Assembly (NCBI GenBank): GCA_948146395.1
Contig: OX411544.1
Coordinates: forward strand, 56,597,642 to 56,661,641
Origin: Fragum whitleyi
Taxonomy: Eukaryota > Mollusca > Bivalvia > Cardiida > Cardiidae
Length of the DNA: 64,000 bases
Reading direction: 5' to 3'
How positions within the stretch are numbered: position 1 is the first letter of the stretch; each line of letters starts with the position of its first letter. Positions 27,801-42,800 of this stretch are shown here, one piece after another. The notes beneath the pieces were generated by a model. It made no database searches, was not told where the DNA came from, and saw only the letters and a list, made by a program, of their open reading frames with translations. A program made the position numbers and the translations under genes.

Positions 27801-30800
27801 ATTCAAGGTGGTTTGGGTTTTTTCACTTGAACATTATGAACAGGCACGGTTTCTGATATAATTGAGTCAACGTTATCTGAAAAATATTGCCAGCTATCCT
27901 GTATATCCATGTTTAACATTACGTTTCAGTCAATATTTTGAAGTAGTTTGTTTGCATTTACATAATCACCTTTGTAGTAATTATACTTTTTATCCTGTTG
28001 GTAGATACAAGGTTTAGGAAAAGACAGCTCGATTTCAATACATAAATGATCACTGTTACCAAGTCTTGTAGTGATTTCAAAGTTTTTAACTAAATCAATA
28101 TTGTCAACAATACACAAATCTAGGACATTTCCAGGCGTATCGTTGACCCATCTCGTTGGACTGCGTATAAACTGCTCAAAAAAATTGTCGCGAAGACATT
28201 CAATGAATTTACTTGAGACATGATTTTCACTTTTGTTAGTAGACCACAGTTCCCAGTTAATATCTGGCATATTAAAGTCTCCAATAATAATAGTGTTTGA
28301 AGATTCAGTCTGTTTACAGATATTCAATAAGTCTAAAAGGAGTTCATCATTAGCTGTATTTGACTGCAGACTTCTATATATACCACCTATCAAGAGGGAA
28401 GCAGCATTCTCTATCAAAATGTCAACCCATACACTTTCTCGGAAACCATGGTGAGTCAAGTCCAGATTTAAATTAGAAGAGAAACTATCATTCACAAAAA
28501 TGGCGACCCCCCTACTGTTATGTTGAACATTAGAGTGGTAAAACACATAATTTGGTATTTGAAATTCAACGTCGGAGATGTCACTAGAATTGCCCGTTTT
28601 AGGATAGATTTCTGACACAATTATTATATCTGGCATAGATAAATGCACCCTAACTTTTAACTCGTCCATTTTAGGTAGTAAATTATTCGCATTCGTGTAG
28701 AGAATGGATAAGCCGTCTTTAACACAAGAGTCAAATGATAAATGTGAAATATCTTGATAGTCACTATCTCCATCATCAATGGATGAAGGCGAAAACATGG
28801 AATTTGAGTCAAAGTCACTTTCTATCTGTTGTGTATTATCACTTATGTTATCTTGTTTTCTAGAAAAATTGTCTCCCTTGAGGGATATATTATCAGGAAC
28901 ATCTGAACATGAAACAGGAACTTCTAAATGAGTTTTAACAGTAACGCAATCAACTGTAACATTGAACGTATTTACATTCTGATTTTGAACTGTTCTAGAG
29001 CTAGGCGGAACGAAAGGGGGGTGCTTCAGGCACCGGCCCTTTTCCCGCATTACTGTTGACGAAAGTTCTCTTACGAAACTCCCTCCCAGTAGCACCACTA
29101 GTAGAAGGCGAGTTAGTATTCACAATTCTGCCTTTACTTATTTTAACATTCTCTTCATGTAGTACATTTTTCCTGTACCTTAATTCTTCTCTAAGTTTAT
29201 ATTGATCAGCACGTTGCTTTTTCGTGAGGTCGGGCGAAATGTAAATTTTCCTTTTAAACTCTTGTTCATGGCGCCTCAGAGAAGTGTTAGCTTGTAAGAT
29301 TTCCCTTTTGTGGTCAAACTTCTTGACTCTAAATCTTAGGGGACGTACATGTCGATCTCTATTACTTTGATCACTTCTCTTCCCAAGTCTAATTACATCT
29401 TCAATTTCAATGTTCTTATCACCAAGCTTTAAATCATCTTCAATCAGCTCATGCAGAAATTTTGTATCAGGATCTTTTCTTACCACAGCATCTTCATTTT
29501 CACATTCAGGTATGTTAAAGCAAACCAGATTCATTTTTCTATCCTCAATATCTCTTATTTCATTCAATTCCTGTTTAACAATGTCCTCAATGTTCCCAGT
29601 GCTGCTGGATGATTTTTCAATATTGGAGACTCTATTGTCCAGGTTAGTTATTTTATCCTCAAGTGATGTGACCTTGACCATCATTTTCTTTACCCCAGGA
29701 AAAGCAGTAAGACAAGATGAACAAAACCACATGAGGCTATCAGGTGACTCACTTAGAGCTTGATACACAACTTTTTTGAGTTTAGAGCAAGGCAGACAGT
29801 ACCAGTGATCACAAAAGTTACAACATACACCATTTGAAGACTTTGCTATTGTTTTATTACAGCTATGGCAAGGTTCAGATTTGTCATTACTAGCTGTACT
29901 TTCATCAGAACTACTTTCACTATTTTCAACATCATGCGAAGAATCTAAAGTGTACTTCCCTTTCTTTGCAGTTTTACTTGCTGAGTTTGTATAATTATGA
30001 TCATCATTTCGTCCTTTACTCCGATTTTTCCCAGCGGGTGTCTTCACATTTTTTGGCGCCTTCGGCTGCATGGTGAAATCTTCCTGATCAATATGATCAA
30101 ATGTCGCTCAGATGGAAGAAAATAATATGTCCTAGATGAAGACTGGACATAAAAGTTCAATATCGTCCACACAGATTACACAGATGCTTCAATTAATGCA
30201 TCAAACACAGCGGATTTTGTTAAATTTTGTTGGTCCGTAAAATTTGCCGCCCATTGTTTTTAGCACCGGAAGCGGAAGTCAATGAGTGTCCTCCCCCGAT
30301 GATGATAATTTATATGTTTTCGGACACGGGCTTAATTAATTATCCATGAATTCGGACACAAAAAAAATCATTTATTTTATTGTGTCCAAATTTATGGATG
30401 AAATACAGTCATTTTGATTTCAAGCCTCATTTGTTTTTTTTGGGTGCGTGGAATTGCCGAAATAGACATGAATACCGAAATAGACCGAAATACACCGAAA
30501 TATACCGAAATACACCGAAATACACTTAAAATATACCGAAATAGGAAAAATATTAAGGAAGAAAAGCGATAAATATCTTTTATCTTTGTGATGAAACTTT
30601 TATATGATGGCAAAGCCGAGCGCGAAAATGGAATATCTGTAAAAAATTCTTAACAAGTATCCAATAAAGTGTATTTCGGTATTTGTTAAGTATGCAGAAC
30701 GCACCAGGATAGTACATCAAAAACTCGAAAATAACTTAATACAGCCTAAACAGGTGTTAAAAATGTGTATTTCAGTATTTGATGAAATATGCATATCTCA

Positions 30801-33800
30801 CCTGTGTAGTACATCAAGCAGTTGAAAATGCCGAAATACAGCCTAAACCAGTTATAACAATGTCTATTTCGGTATTTGATGAAATATGCATTTCTCACCT
30901 ATGTAGTATATCAAAAAGTCGAAAATGCCGAAATAGAGTCTTAACGAATAGTTATAACAATGTCTATTTAGGTATTTGATAAAATATGCATATCTAACAT
31001 GTGTAGTACATGAAAATTGGTCGAAAATGCCGAAATACAGTCCAAACAAGTTATAACAAAGTCTATTTCGGTATTTGATGAAATATGCATATCTCACCTG
31101 TGTAGTGCGTCAAGAAGTGGAAAATACCGAAATACAGTCTTAACCAGTTGTAACAAAGTCTATTTCGGTATTTTATGAAATATGTATATCTCACCTGTGT
31201 AGTACATCAAGAATTCGAAAATACGGAATTACATTCTAAAACAGTTCTAACAATGTGTATTTCGGTATTTGATGAAATATGCATATCTCACCTGTGTAGT
31301 ACAGCAAGAAGTTGAAAATACCGAAATACACCCTTAACCAGTTATAACAATGTCTATTTCGGTATTTGATGAAACATCCATTTCTCACCTGTGAAGTTCA
31401 TGAAGAAGTAGAAAATACCGACATACAGTCTTAACTAGCTATAACAATGTCTATTTCGGTGTTGATGAAATATTCATATCTCACCTGTGTAGTACATCAA
31501 GAATTCGAAAATACGGAATTACATTCTAAACCAGTTATAACAATGTGTATTTCGTTATTTGATGAAATATCCATATCTCACCTGTGTAGTATATCAAGAA
31601 GTCGAAAATACAGAAATACAGCCAAAACCAGTTAAAACAATGTCTATTTCGGTTACTAAAGTTATTAAAAAGTTATAAAAGGGACTGGAATCGTAATTGT
31701 TCCGTAAGATTTCAAAACTCACAATATTTCACAATGTTGATTGAAGTTTTTCTTATGTTATCTTTAGAAAAGCCTCGGTTAAGACTGTTACAGTTTATTA
31801 CTTCCGAAACGTTGCAGAACTAACCTTACCAAAAGTTATTGTGACGCGAGCTATTTGTCTCCCAGCAAAAGTCGATTCATAGGTACTTAGAACGTTAGTC
31901 TGATGGGCAGCTGGTGGTTCGGATAAAATGTTATACTTTTGTGTTTAAAGCAACACGTGTCATTGGCAGATACCACAGCCTATTGTTTCATCATCCGATA
32001 TCTGTCTTATATGGTAATTATATCCGTCTGATATAATGACCGTTGAGACAAAAATCGCAATATGAAACAATTCCCCGAGGTAGGTACATCTTTCGCCGCA
32101 AAATAAATGAAAAATGTCTTTTCTTAATTATTCTAAGAGAATCCGACAATATTTGAGGACTTAATCGTGCAAACGAGAATTATAAAAAATAAGCGGGTAT
32201 CAAGATTTATTTTACTAAACAAAACACTTGATATGTTAATATGTTCAATACACAAACACCTATCCATTATGTGTGCCTTACTGTCGAAATCCTAGTTGAC
32301 AGTCATCCGCCCCTGTATCAATATAAATATACGTGTAATGTGTGACAATAGTGAATACACAGTCTATTGTGGGATAGCCGACAGTGGGACGAGTCTAGAC
32401 GCAAATACCGAAATAAACACTAACCTAGTGATAAATGTATTTCGGTATTTGATGAAAAATGCACATCTCTCCCATGTAATACACCAAGAAGCCGAAAATA
32501 CAGAAATAGAGTCATAATAATTGATAAAATAGGTCTATCTCGAAATTTAGAGAATCATGCAAATAATACATGTACTGATTTATCAAGACATGGAAATTAC
32601 CGAAATACAGCCCAAGTAATGGAATAGGGTGTATTTGGACATTCGATTAAATATGCATCTCGCCTGTGTAGAGGTCGAAAATACCGAAATACTGCCTGAA
32701 CTATTATGTATGTCGGTATTTGATGAAACATACATTACTCACATGTATAGCGCAAGTTAAGACCGAAAATACCGAAATACAATCTAAACTAGTTCTAAAA
32801 ATGTGTATTTCGGTATTTGATGAAATATTCAGAACGCACCTGAACGGTACATCAAAAAGTCAAAAAAGTCAAAAAGTCATAATAATGTGTAATACGATAT
32901 TCGATGAAATTATCTAACTTATAATCAAATTATCTCAGTATAGTTCACCAAGAGGTAGAACATAACGAAATACAAACTAAACTAGTTATAACTAAGTGTA
33001 TTTCGGTATTCGATGATATACATGTATGTAGGTATCTCAATGCATTCAAAGGACGAAGATACCGAAATGCAGTTCAAACAAGTCATATTTACATGAAATA
33101 TATATATTACGGTATTTGATGAAACACGCATATATCACCTTTGCAGTACAACAGGCTGTCAAAAATATGAAAAATTAGACAAAACAAACGCCAAAAATAA
33201 TTTTCCGGTTTTTGATGAACCAACACTTCTCACCTTTACAGTAAGGTATGAGGTCGAAAATAACGAAATACAGTCTATACTTGTGATAAAAAAAAGTGTA
33301 TTTCGGTATTTGATGAAATATACAGAACGCACCTGAACGGTACATCAAAAATACAACTTAAACCAGTTATGAAATGTGTTTTTCGGTATTCGTTAAAATT
33401 ATCTATCTAATTATCTATTCTACCAGTATAGTTAATCAAGAGGTCGAACATAACGAAATACAGACTAAACTAGTTATAACTATGTGTATTTCGGTATTTG
33501 ATGAAACGTGCAGTTATCTCACCTTTTAGGTGCATTTAAAGGTCGAAGATACCGAATAACAGTTTAGACAATTGATAAAAACGTGTATTTCGGTATTTGA
33601 TGAAACAAGCATATTTCACCTTTGCAGTACATCAAGCTGTTAGAAATACAAAAAATAAGGCAAAAAAGTGCCAATTATTAAATTTTCGGTTTTGATTCAT
33701 TTCTCACCTTGGGGTAATGTATGAGGTCGAACTAACGAAATACAGTCTTTACCTGTGATAAAAATGTGTATTTCGGTATTTGATGCAATATGCAGAACGC

Positions 33801-36800
33801 ACATGAACAGTACAATCCAAAAAGTCGAAAATATAAAAATAAAACTTTAAAAGCCAGTTCTGAAAATGTGTACTTCGGTATTCGACAAAGTTATCAACCC
33901 GATCAGGATTTCTGGAAGGTATCTGAGAGAGCTGCCCAAAGGATCATTCCTGTGAAATTCTGTCAAATTCTACCCAGTAGTTAAGCGGAAGAGTTCAAAT
34001 GTTTATATAAAAAGTTAACGCACGGACGCGCGGACTAACGGCGGACAACCCGCCACGACATTAGCTCCATTGGAGCAAAAGATGATTGATGGAATATATA
34101 CTTAGTTCAAAAAGTGTGCACTTTTGAATTTTGAATATCTCTGAATTTATACAATCTATCGTCACGAAACGTCGTATGACTATCCCTAAGAGTATATAAC
34201 GATACTTGAAAACAAAAATCGCGCGATGTTCAAATTTTTTCTGCTACATTTGAGACATTTGATTTTGCATGTTTCGCATGTGGATCACGCGTAAGAAGAA
34301 TAATTGGAGTGAAAATGCAATCAGGTTAATCCATGCGGCTTTCCTAAGCATAAAATCACATCTTCAATACAACTATGCATGATCCTGAAGCGTGGTTTGA
34401 CGTCCAATAAACGTCGTTGAACAAAATCGAACCTTGCCAGATTTAGAACGTCATTAAAATTGATTGAACATTCATGTTCCAATAGAAATCGAGGTCATCA
34501 TTATGTAAGGCTGTACATAAGTAAATCGAGATGTCTTAGAGCGCCAAAGCACCATTCAAGAACAAGCTTCTGGCCTAACATCATGGCAATGTTTAACGTT
34601 GACGTACACATAACGTCTACATAAAAATTAAAAATTTGTTTGGCAATGTCTTAAAACGGCTTCTTAAACTCAATAATGCAACATTAACACAAAGCCCTTA
34701 CCAAAGAAAAAGATGTATGTAGGTCACATCTCAACAATGTAAGTTCTGCCTGTGCGTAAGCGGCATGCAATACTTTATCAAAAGCTGATTTGAATTTTAA
34801 TTCCAAAAGGTCTTGACTAAAGTATGGTATTAAATTTATAACATAATTTTCCTCCAATCTTGTAAAAATCAAGAGAAGTGCAAAAGGTAAAAGTGCACAC
34901 TTTCTTATGGAACTGGGTATAGAATTAAAGCTGATCAAATGCTCATTAAATGACAAAGATAACAAGCGAAACAGTAATGAATATGTTGAAAACGCCATCC
35001 GACTCGATCAAAATTATTCTTAACCGCTCACTCAGCGCCCCATTAATTCATTTCTAACACTCAAACCATTCACAAACGCTCAAAAATGACTAGAGGTAAG
35101 ATCAACCGCTAAATTCAAAATAAATATAGCTAGAACACATCTCGATTTCACTTAATTACTTGAAACTGTATCTATCTTTAGTCTGATTGGTTCTTGAAAA
35201 ATAGATAACTATTAATAGAATGTATATGCATATTTTTTGAAAGGAGGGTTATAAATATCTCTAATTTTGTTCCTCTGGAACAAAAGTGGCGACATTGGAT
35301 TACCTCCCGTTAATTTCACTCATTCAATTTCATTCCAAAATCAATCACCTTGTCCAACTCACGTTGTTGTTAAAAGTAATAGAATCTCACTTGTTTCTTC
35401 CAATTTGGGTAAATCGAGCGATAATCTATTACCCCCCCCCCCCCCTCCCCTTTTCGATAATAAAACACATTACCCTCATTTCATTTCTCCATTGTTCGCA
35501 ATGACTTCTCCATAAACCAACATTTCTAAAAAAAGGGGGGGGGGAAATAGCCGAAACCCTAAAAATTGCAGTTTTCAACTTCTTAAAAGTAGGGCCAGTT
35601 GTCTGATATGGGTTGAAAAAACCGGCTTTCGGTTTTATCCAATTCTGTTCAACTTTTTGGTAAAAGGAGACTTTGAATGCAAACATAAGCGTAAAAATAT
35701 TCCATCTTCCTGTATAAGATGAACGAATAAGTGAGATATTCTGAAATCGTATAGGCCTTAAGGATACAGGATAGTCATTTTCTCTTCGTAACATAACTTT
35801 TATATGCTAACTTTGGTTCAAGCGCCCAACTGCATCGACTGAATGAATTGTAGAATTAAATTCCAAATAGTTTCACTCTATGATTGTCTTGACATGACGA
35901 AGCGCCGGAAAACGTTTAAAATGACAGCAAAGACAACCAATCGGTGAAAGATTATTAACAGTTCATATGCGTGGATGCAATTTCGATGCTTGAGAAATTA
36001 TTATTCTCCGAACCTAAAGGTTTTAATACGAAACATTGGTTTAAAGGATGCATTTTGATTCCATGGCACAAAGTAAACCATATTTGTTTTGACTAAACTG
36101 AAACATATTAAGGGCTAAAAGAGAACACAACACTATGTAATAATAATTAGTGTAATAATGAAGCCAATATAATGTTCTTGTAGTTTCAAGCATAAGTGTA
36201 AAATGTTGTAATAACATGCATATACATGTATATATTAAAACAATAGAATATCACAGATGTTAACAAATAATCACTGAAAAATCAAACATTGAACTATCAC
36301 AAAAGTATTTGGAAGTTAGGTTTATTTAATATCAATAGAAATATCAACATACCATGGAGCTTAGTAAATACATGAAAAATGACTAACTGGGGTGCACACA
36401 GTATCGATCTTAAAAAACGTCTTGCTGTGACGTAAATTATTCAAAATTTTTGGCCCCGGTTGGAAACGATGTTTGACTATTCAATTGACGGAGTCTCCAG
36501 ATAGTCCATCAAAGCGTGACGGAACAGAAGTATAGAGATATGTGACTGTTGTATGTTGGAAAAAAATTATAACCAATTTTGTTGACAATGGTTTGCTGGC
36601 AACATTCTTTTTATTATTTTAATTTCTTTTGTGCAGATAATTTTATTCACAAGAAACAGAATAAGATGGGTATTTTCACATTTGTTCTCGATTTTTTTCA
36701 ATGCGTATACTGTTTGGAATCGGTTGGAGGGCAAAATGTGGAAATCAATGCGACGAAGCGTCTTCAGCTATGTTTTAGATGGTTCAATTACGGTTACAGT

Positions 36801-39800
36801 GTATAACATCGAGAAATTGACAACCATTCCGATCAAAACAATTCATTCAGCGCTCCAACAATTCATTCGAAACACTTTCTTCCATCACTCAAAAACGCTC
36901 CAAAATTGTTCAAAAAATCAATCAAAATGATCAACAGTTAAATAAAATTGGTCAAATAAATGCGTTTGGCTAGTGTTGATTGTAATAAAGTTCTTATCTG
37001 TCGGTGAAGACAAAAAGAGAGAGAGAGAGAGAGAAAAGAAAAAAAGAAAAAAAACCCAGATTATTTATAGAAGGGAGGTAAAAAAAACACAAAACCGTTG
37101 TTTTACATCCTTTGAAAACCATTCAAAACTGCATTATCACAGTCAAATTAAAACCAAAATATTTCATCTTTTAAATCGTACGATGTTAGTAACTGTGCTT
37201 CCAATATAGAATATAAAGAATATAGATTTTTTTTATGTTCATGTTCCCGAGCCTGAAAAAGTATCTCCAAATTCAAATATGTGACAGTAGATTTTTTTCT
37301 TCCATTAATATTTTGACATACGAACAGGCATACGCGAATACAAACAATCTAAAAATAAGTACCCCCCCCCCCCCCACCCCCCCCCCGAAATGTAGTTTGT
37401 GATTTATGAAATTGTCAATTATCAATATATTTAAAGACAAATGTCATCGATGATTTTCGCATGGCAGGGCCGATCCTAACGGGATACCGAAATTAGGGAA
37501 AGTTAAATCACACTGACGTCGCGCACGGTAATGCGGCACTAAAATGAAACGTCAAAATAGCGAACGTTGATAATGTAGCGCCTAGTTTTTTGTCGAAAAT
37601 AAGGTCACCATAAACTGTTTTATTGCTCATTCTCTCTGCAGCGCAAGGAATGCCAGAATATATAGTAACATTTATTAAGACATAAAAAAAACTCACACCT
37701 ATTCNNNNNNNNNNNNNNNNNNNNNNNNNNNNNNNNNNNNNNNNNNNNNNNNNNNNNNNNNNNNNNNNNNNNNNNNNNNNNNNNNNNNNNNNNNNNNNNN
37801 NNNNNNNNNNNNNNNNNNNNNNNNNNNNNNNNNNNNNNNNNNNNNNNNNNNNNNNNNNNNNNNNNNNNNNNNNNNNNNNNNNNNNNNNNNNNNNNNNNNN
37901 NNNNAGAAAATGTTCGCTCAATACACGTTTTGTTTTACAAATATGAAACATAATTTTGGTTGAATATGTATATTTTTGCGAAATTCTCAATAATCCTATC
38001 CTTCGTACTATTGTTCATGCGGATTCAAGCATTTTTTTAAATTAAGAACTCATGGATTATAGTGGCGGCCCTGGTTTTCTACAAAGGAGGTTCGATGTCG
38101 ACCTGTGGAATTTGATTAATAAGTCCAATAGTATCCCTATCTATTTAGATAGGGGTACTCTGGGACTTATTGCTCTAATGTGTACATCAGATATTTCTAA
38201 CTTGTAGAATTGCAAGTCACCGTGATTCGAACTCTACAAAAAAGGGTCGTATTTCTTGTATTGCAAAATTTTGATTGAATTTCCACTACAGTGAAATAGT
38301 TTTGGATACAGAGGAGGTTCGTTTAAACCTCCAAACCTCCTCTGGAACCGCAAATGCATTGCTTTCAATGTGTTCATGTACATTTAATATAACTCGTGCT
38401 TGTATAGTTTCAAAAGTTTGAATAAGTGGTGAAGGATCAACTTTTCTTTACCTACATCGACAGAATTGAGCTTTGATCACTCACTTTAACTTCTTCCTCT
38501 TTATCTATGGTAAAAAAATCATGGTTTCAATTTATTTATCGTCGCTACCGTAGAACATGCCCATATGAGCGGGAGCGACACCCGCAGCAGAAGGTTAGTT
38601 GTTACGGGAAATAGTGCAAGGATACATGACGAAACTACTGCTGACATCCGCCATGGTTCTTCAACTTGCTCGGTGTAAAGGGGTCTAACGGGCCATCCGA
38701 AATATAATTAGTTTGTTGGTTGCCAGCCCGGGAACCGAACCCACGCGGTCGCATTTCAATTTCAATGGTTTTGAAGGTCGGTGCCCTACCAACTGAGCTA
38801 ATCGGGCTGACAGATGACCTTAAGGTAACTGCGGACAGATAACATGGTTAACACGCAATAAAAAGGGTTTTATGCTCGTTCATTTGGCGTCGTGACGTCA
38901 TGACTGGACCAATTTCTTTTCGAACCGTCAAAATCAGTATTTGCAAATATTTTCTGAATTAATTGGCCGATTTTTACGAAAAAAGTCTTATTTAGAAAGT
39001 CCAAGAACGCGCGAGATAATATCTGTGCACTTTCAACCTCGAAAAGAGGTCTGAAACACTTTCTATTTCGCGATTTTTAGGATTTGACGTTTCTTTCGTT
39101 TCTTCATTTTTGTAAAGAGATAAAAAAAATCAAGATTTTGTCCGATGACCTATGCTTATTTTTTTTTTGTTATTTTGTAGCGAAATGAATATGCTTTACA
39201 TTTGCGAAATAAAATATTATGTCGATTTTCTGAAGTTGTTGCATCATTTTTGGTCGTATTCGACATCGCACAAAAATCATCGTTCCTTTTCTAATTAGAT
39301 GTCATTCTTCGTGCAATAACGTATTCTAAAATATATGAAATTAAGGTTTATTGTAAAATATAGGCTTCAGGGGTATCAAATCTATACTAGTATTTGATTT
39401 TAAGAAAAATAAAAGAAAAATACTTAATTTTCCATCTGTTTAAAAGGACAACATTTGTGCTCATTTGACGCAACGTTGTAATATTCTTTAATTTGCTATA
39501 TCCTCGTGGAATCTAATTTTACAAAAATTCCAACCCGAATGGTTTGACAGCAACATATCTTGATTTCAGCATAGGTCATCGGACAATTTTTTTGAGAAAA
39601 AAAGTCATTGTTTTCGGTAACTGTACTCGAAAAGAGCAACGCAGAAGGCATTATCATTTAAAACGTTACACCTTATTGTTTTTATATTATACCTGCATAT
39701 TAATCAAAACACAACCTCATGCGTCTTTTTACGAAGCAAATGGCGTTTTCGGGATAAAATCGGTTGATCGGTTAAATTTTGTGCCTTAAAAAGGGGCTGG

Positions 39801-42800
39801 TCCCCTGATAACGTCAACCCTACGTTATGAACTCTATTTATTGACCGACATATGAAAGCGGGTAATTTTAAAATCAGTTTTAAGCAAGATTTTCAGAGAT
39901 GGAAGAGTACAATAGCGATTTTTTGAGATAAGTGGAAAAAATTTGGTATATATATAAACTCCGAGTGATTGTGATCTCAACGGCGTATATTTTTTCTTTT
40001 TTTTTTTTTTTTTTTTAATTTGGAAATTACGTTACTATGTAAAAATGACGATTTGGCGCGCTTTCTACAAGCTACCCTTCCCCCATTTAAATGCGCCGTG
40101 CGATTTGATACAAGACGTTTTTGTTCCGAAAATTGTACCAAAATGAAGCTTAATGAATGGTCAAAACGCAAATGCCATATTAAAACTTTTGTAACTAAAT
40201 ATATAGATATATGAGTTGCTTGAAATCAATATTCACATTTTTTACTGTTCCAAAAATCTCACTTCTAACAATTTTTTATGAAATTGGCCCGATGATAGGG
40301 TTTTTTTTTCATTTTTTTATATTGTTTCTACAATTTTAGTTCAATAAACGAGAAAAGTTTTAAAAACTTTCACCGTGCTGAATTTTGTCTAATCCTGATT
40401 TGATGTTTGTCATTTTGACGTTGATACTATGACATTGTCGTTTAAATTACATCTAATATATTCCTATGTTAATTTAAATTCAATTGCGAACTATTAGAAT
40501 AAAAAGATAAAAAATCACAGACGTTTAAAAAAGGGCCCTCAAAATTCCATTCAAATACACCGCCAACTTCGCGATACACATGAATTTACCTAGCACACGT
40601 GTTGCTTATCGGTGACTTCAATAAGTTTTACGTCGACGTCGCAATAAATGAAAATTGATTTTGGTAAGTTTATCTCACAAGCTCGACGTTATGACGTTAC
40701 CATTAATTAGCACGTTCAAAGACTATTTCAGGGTGCAGTGATAACATTTCAAATAAAATGGGAAAACCTCAATGCATGTTTATAAAAAACGAAGAATCTG
40801 GATTTTTATTTTTTCTATGTAAATAAATCAATCAAATACTTTTTGTGAAGTCTATCAAAAGATTTTAGCGAATTTTTCGACGTACCTCGTTTGTCTTTTT
40901 CTCCCAACTTTCGACGTAAGGGTAAAACACTTTGATCCCCAATTGTAGAAATTCCGTGCGGTAAAACGTTACTAAAAGATGCGAGCATATGAAAAGGAAG
41001 CTTGACAAAAAATATCTTGACTTTATTTCAATCTCGAGTATCTTTCTTTAAATATAACAATGTTGTAATTACACACCAATATTCCCAATTCATTCAACTT
41101 CATTTTGGTGTATTCCATGAAATTGAATCACCTTAAATACGATCAGGGTAAGCGTTATAGAAAGCGAAGGGTCATTTTTGAAAAAAAAAACCGCGCAAAT
41201 TCCATAACGACGTCATGGTAACGTAAATTATGAATTCTAACCATTAAATAAACATACATCGTTTAGATCGCGCTAACACAACGTTTACATAGATACCAAT
41301 ATATGTGCACTTATGTCAAAACAACGCTATTGTCGTCTTCCGCCTTAAATCAATTTAAATCAAGGAAATTGGAAAAGGGTGGATTCGGTAATTGGGTATC
41401 TAAAGGTTGATACCATTTTGACAATAATGATGCATGTATTTAAATGTTTGCTCCCGATGTGTTCCTTTTGATAATGATGGGCGATTTTCATTTCCTCCCT
41501 TGATGGAAAAAAACCCCAAAAAAACACGACAAATGACGCTCACATAGTTCACGTTTTTTACAGAAAAAATGGTTAAAAAATGAATAAGTAAAAGCTTATT
41601 TAGTAATATTGATGCATTCAAGTGCTGTTGCAGATACGTTTTGGTTACCTGATGCCAATATGACACCCTCAATAAACTGTGTATTCACTAATGTCACACA
41701 ATACGCGTAGGTATATTGATACAGAGGCGGATGACAGTCACCTAAGGTTTCGACAGTAAGGCACACATAATGGATAGGTGTTTGTGTATTGCCATATTAA
41801 CATTTCACATGTTTTGTTTAGTAAAATAAATCCTGCTATCAGCTTATTTTGCATCATTCTCGTTTGAACGATTCAGTCCTCAAATATTGTCGGATTTTCT
41901 TAGAATAATTAAGTAAAGACAATTTTCATTTATTTTGTGGCGAAAGGTGTACAGTACCTCGGGAAATTGTCTCGACGGTCATTATATAGGTGAGATATGC
42001 ATAATTCATCAAATACCGAAATAGACATTGTTATAACTGGTTAAGACTGTATGTCGGTATTTTCCACTACTTGATGTACTACACAGGTGAGATGGATATT
42101 TCATCAACACCGAAATAGACATTGTTATAACTGGTTAAGACTGTATATCTGTATTTTCGACCTCTTGATGTACTACACAGGTGAGATATGCATATTTCAT
42201 CAACACCGAAATAGACACTGTAAGAACTGGTAAAGACTGAATTTCTGTATTTCGGTTTCTTGATGTACTAAACAGGTCAGATATGCATATATCATCAAAT
42301 ACCGAAATACACATTGTTATGTAATAGTTATAGTTCATTTCTGACAATTTACGCGATATAACCTAAGCGGAGCGTTAGCGGAGCGCAAGGTTATACGTGT
42401 AAATTGTCAGAATATGAACTATAACCGTTTTACCGATCGACTTATTTTTTCATCAAATAACGCCTGGTCAAATGCGCTGCGCGTCAATCAATGATGTCAG
42501 TCATTATTGTTGCGTCATACATTCTTCAATCAAATCGAGGTAAACAAAAAGTGGGAGGAGCGATTTAATTTTCATTGGTTTCCTGTAATTATTTTGTCAT
42601 TTAGCGAGAAAAATCAATTGAGAACGTTCGGTGAACACAACCTTGTTGTTGCTGCTAGTGGGTTTTTTTATTCTTTTTAGTTAGTTTTATGCAGATATAG
42701 TGCCTCCCTTTTAGGATTTCATATCGCATATTTAGCCGCGCAGTGGTAGCGAGTCGGGCTATCATTCAAAAAGACTCGGGTTTGATCCCCGACGGTAGCA

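Larger units (their letters stand above)
25733..30330 (-). mobile_element. CR1-like non-LTR retrotransposon (LINE-1 of this window)
   Basis: Nearly full-length minus-strand LINE: an intact ORF1 (PHD finger plus RRM-like part), then ORF2 with apurinic endonuclease, reverse transcriptase and the CR1-type C-terminal segment (VIDKWNKLP), and a 3' end of short repeats (ACCAAGTACCAAGTACC at about 25734-25753). Three in-frame stops and one frameshift make it inactive. It lies in TMEM87 intron 1, about 110 bp from the foldback element. The 5' boundary is uncertain. Confidence 0.92.
34086..41669. other. Interior of the foldback element
   Basis: About 7.6 kb without a recognisable transposase. It holds one candidate short exon (34684-34998), a segment at 35294-35362 shared with the interior of the 8.7 kb element (53503-53612), a poly-C tract near 37361-37386, an assembly gap, two palindromes (38118-38171; 38309-38344) and a SINE-A copy (38530-38808). 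The rest is AT-rich with nothing recognised. Confidence 0.5.

Noticed and set aside
26841..29763. Plus-strand ORFs of 73-117 codons
   Set aside because: Antisense shadows of the LINE ORF1 and ORF2.
35267..35794. Overlapping ORFs of 72-121 codons
   Set aside because: They run through poly-C/poly-G and AT-rich tracts and have no domain; part of the region is better explained as the segment shared with 53503-53612.
37508..37990. 160-codon minus-strand ORF
   Set aside because: Most of it is the 200-base gap of N.
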